Shown here piece by piece: positions 19,501 through 21,060 of a stretch of 21,060 nt of DNA. Each line of letters begins with the position of its first letter. Within the stretch, counting starts at the first letter, position 1. A program made the translations under genes and the position numbers. The DNA is from Phoronis ovalis (taxonomy: Eukaryota; Phoronida; Phoronidae), in NCBI GenBank assembly GCA_028565635.1, contig JAOXYB010106381.1:1-21060 (forward strand), given 5' to 3'. The notes beneath the pieces are model-generated. The model was not told the DNA's origin and ran no database searches. It worked only from the letters and a program-made list of their open reading frames with translations.

Positions 19501-21060
19501 CTTGTATACTTCTTTACCATTACTCTACATTCACCAGATAAGTAACAGTATAGAAATGTGTTTGGTTCAATAGTCTTGTGATCAAGGGTTCTTTGATATA
19601 TTTTCGAGGGTATCAAAGGTAAGTTTGGATTTACCCTACCAAAAATTGGATCCTACAGAAAGCATCTTGTACAAGCAGGGCATCCTGCTAGCCCCACACA
19701 GTAAGAACCCCCAAGCAATGACATACTACAAGTGTGATGAAGCAACAAAAACTTCATCAGTACAGAAGTAACTGCAAGGGTGGTCGAGTTCTATTCCCTC
19801 AATCCAAATTCATTTCGCATCAAAGTCCCATTTAAGAATCCCAAATTAGTGTACAAGCTGTATAGTACATAACCTGTAAATGCACAATAATATAGGGACA
19901 TTTGTTATGCCAGTTAAGTAATGTACGGCACAGATGAAATTGAGGCAATTGTCCATGATAGCATTATGTAAGAGGTACAGAAAATCACAACATTTAAAAA
20001 TGCCAGTGCTATTTATTCCCTTTGAGGCTTTACAATAGTGTATCTTCAACAGATAAAAAGTTCTATGGAAGTTAAAATATAAAAACCTTTACTCAATCCT
20101 TAACATGTGCAGGAATATTATGTTTAAAACACAATTGAATCTTTCAAATTTTGTATCAAAAAAATCTCATCCTGTTTACACAAAGCCATATAGTACCATC
20201 CACCATGCACACTATCTAGGAACACAAAATGCATGTAAGTATATACTTTATAAACATCACCTGGCTAAAACATGTTGCTTTGTCTTTTGGATATTGTAAC
20301 TAATAGATCAGAGTTAAAATTAATCCAATCTTATTATATTAAAAAAACCTACCAAACAGCTGTAGGCAGAACTTCAAACAAAAATACAAGACATTTATAT
20401 GTAGTGAGAATATGTCATGTTAATCTATTTAAACTGCTTGGCATAACTCTATGATGTAGTCTTCATATTTCAAGAAACGCAAAATGTAAGCTTTTATAAT
20501 AGCAAAATTATAACAGACAATTAAGGTACACATGACAATCCCAAAAAATATTTAATTAAAATCTGTAAAATAATTGAATAAAAATATCGCTCAAGAAGAT
20601 GATTTCACGAAATAAATTAAAATTAGGAGATTCCCTATCCCTGCTTGTAAGAGATTACTTTCTAATGGTTGATTATCATCAAGGTATTTTATCAGATCTG
20701 CCTGTTGAATGCATTTCCTGGATATAGTACTGAACATTGAAACCAGATAGTTGATTAGTTAATTTCTAGAAAAATATGCAATATTCTTCAAAATCGCTGA
20801 ATCATGCAGTCTCTAGCTTGTCCAACACCAACCCATTTTACTACAAAAAGAATACACACTTTAAAAAGCAGTTATTTTAGGCTTTGAAAAGAAACAATTA
20901 GCACATGTCCCCAGAATGCAAAACAAGGGCCAGGACGATTTTGAGAATCATGCTATCACGCTGCTTAAATTGACTATTTGGGAGAAAGGAATTGCATATT
21001 ATGAATATGAATTAGCATATATGTACGTACAGTTCCATTGATCAAAATAATAAATTAAAG
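19501..21060. other. Sequence downstream of NAA40 without recognised genes
   Basis: AT-rich, with no coding exon, RNA gene or repeat that I can support. The frames at 19846-20049 minus and 20105-20454 plus are short and low-complexity. A longer alternative 3'UTR of NAA40 cannot be excluded. Confidence 0.45.

Noticed and set aside
1-21060. tRNA, rRNA, CRISPR or bacterial operon content
   Set aside because: No tRNA A/B boxes, rRNA segments, regularly spaced short repeats or operon-like gene packing were seen on either strand.

Overview
The window is AT-rich nuclear DNA of an animal. The evidence is multi-exon genes with GT-AG introns, two recognisable metazoan genes, long non-coding introns and scattered short transposon-like repeats. 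Protein divergence from the human orthologues plus the repeat content suggest an invertebrate bilaterian (for example a lophotrochozoan or an invertebrate deuterostome). I cannot fix the phylum from the sequence alone. There is no sign of prokaryotic operons, CRISPR arrays or phage.

Layout. (1) 1-9139: no coding exon recognised. This is probably the intron after the large NCX exon on the minus strand, because the NCX reading frame stops at a good splice donor at 9139 and must continue at lower coordinates. It holds three kinds of repeat: a GGGG-ended inverted-repeat element (family A, 3487-3660), a tandem block rich in TGACCT half-sites (family C, about 6060-6812), and an element built of TTTACCACAGGGTAT-like mini-repeats (family B, about 7137-7570). 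(2) 9140-10872 minus: one large exon of a sodium/calcium exchanger (SLC8/NCX), with signal peptide, five N-terminal membrane segments with the alpha-1 repeat, an XIP-like region, the complete Calx-beta domain CBD1 and the start of CBD2. (3) 10873 to about 14412: probably the NCX 5'UTR intron, with a complete family A element (11106-11432, 8-9 bp target duplication), a second, inverted family B copy and a fragment of family C. (4) About 14413-14922: CpG-containing candidate promoter between the two divergent genes, with E2F-, ETS-, ZNF143- and CCAAT-like sites. (5) 14923-19234 plus: complete NAA40 (NatD, histone H4/H2A N-terminal acetyltransferase), eight coding exons, 240 residues, with every catalytic residue that I know from the human enzyme at the same residue number. 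Two hairpin-forming inverted-repeat elements sit in its introns 1 and 2. (6) 19235-21060: 3'UTR with a poly(A) signal at 19478, then sequence without recognisable features.

The two genes have no functional link beyond a head-to-head arrangement. The less ordinary content is the repeats: at least two families of short inverted-repeat elements with internal 28-50 nt mini-repeats, a tandem repeat carrying perfect nuclear-receptor-type DR1 and DR3 half-site pairs, and a long foldback that nearly fills NAA40 intron 2. I see no clear new multi-gene system here.
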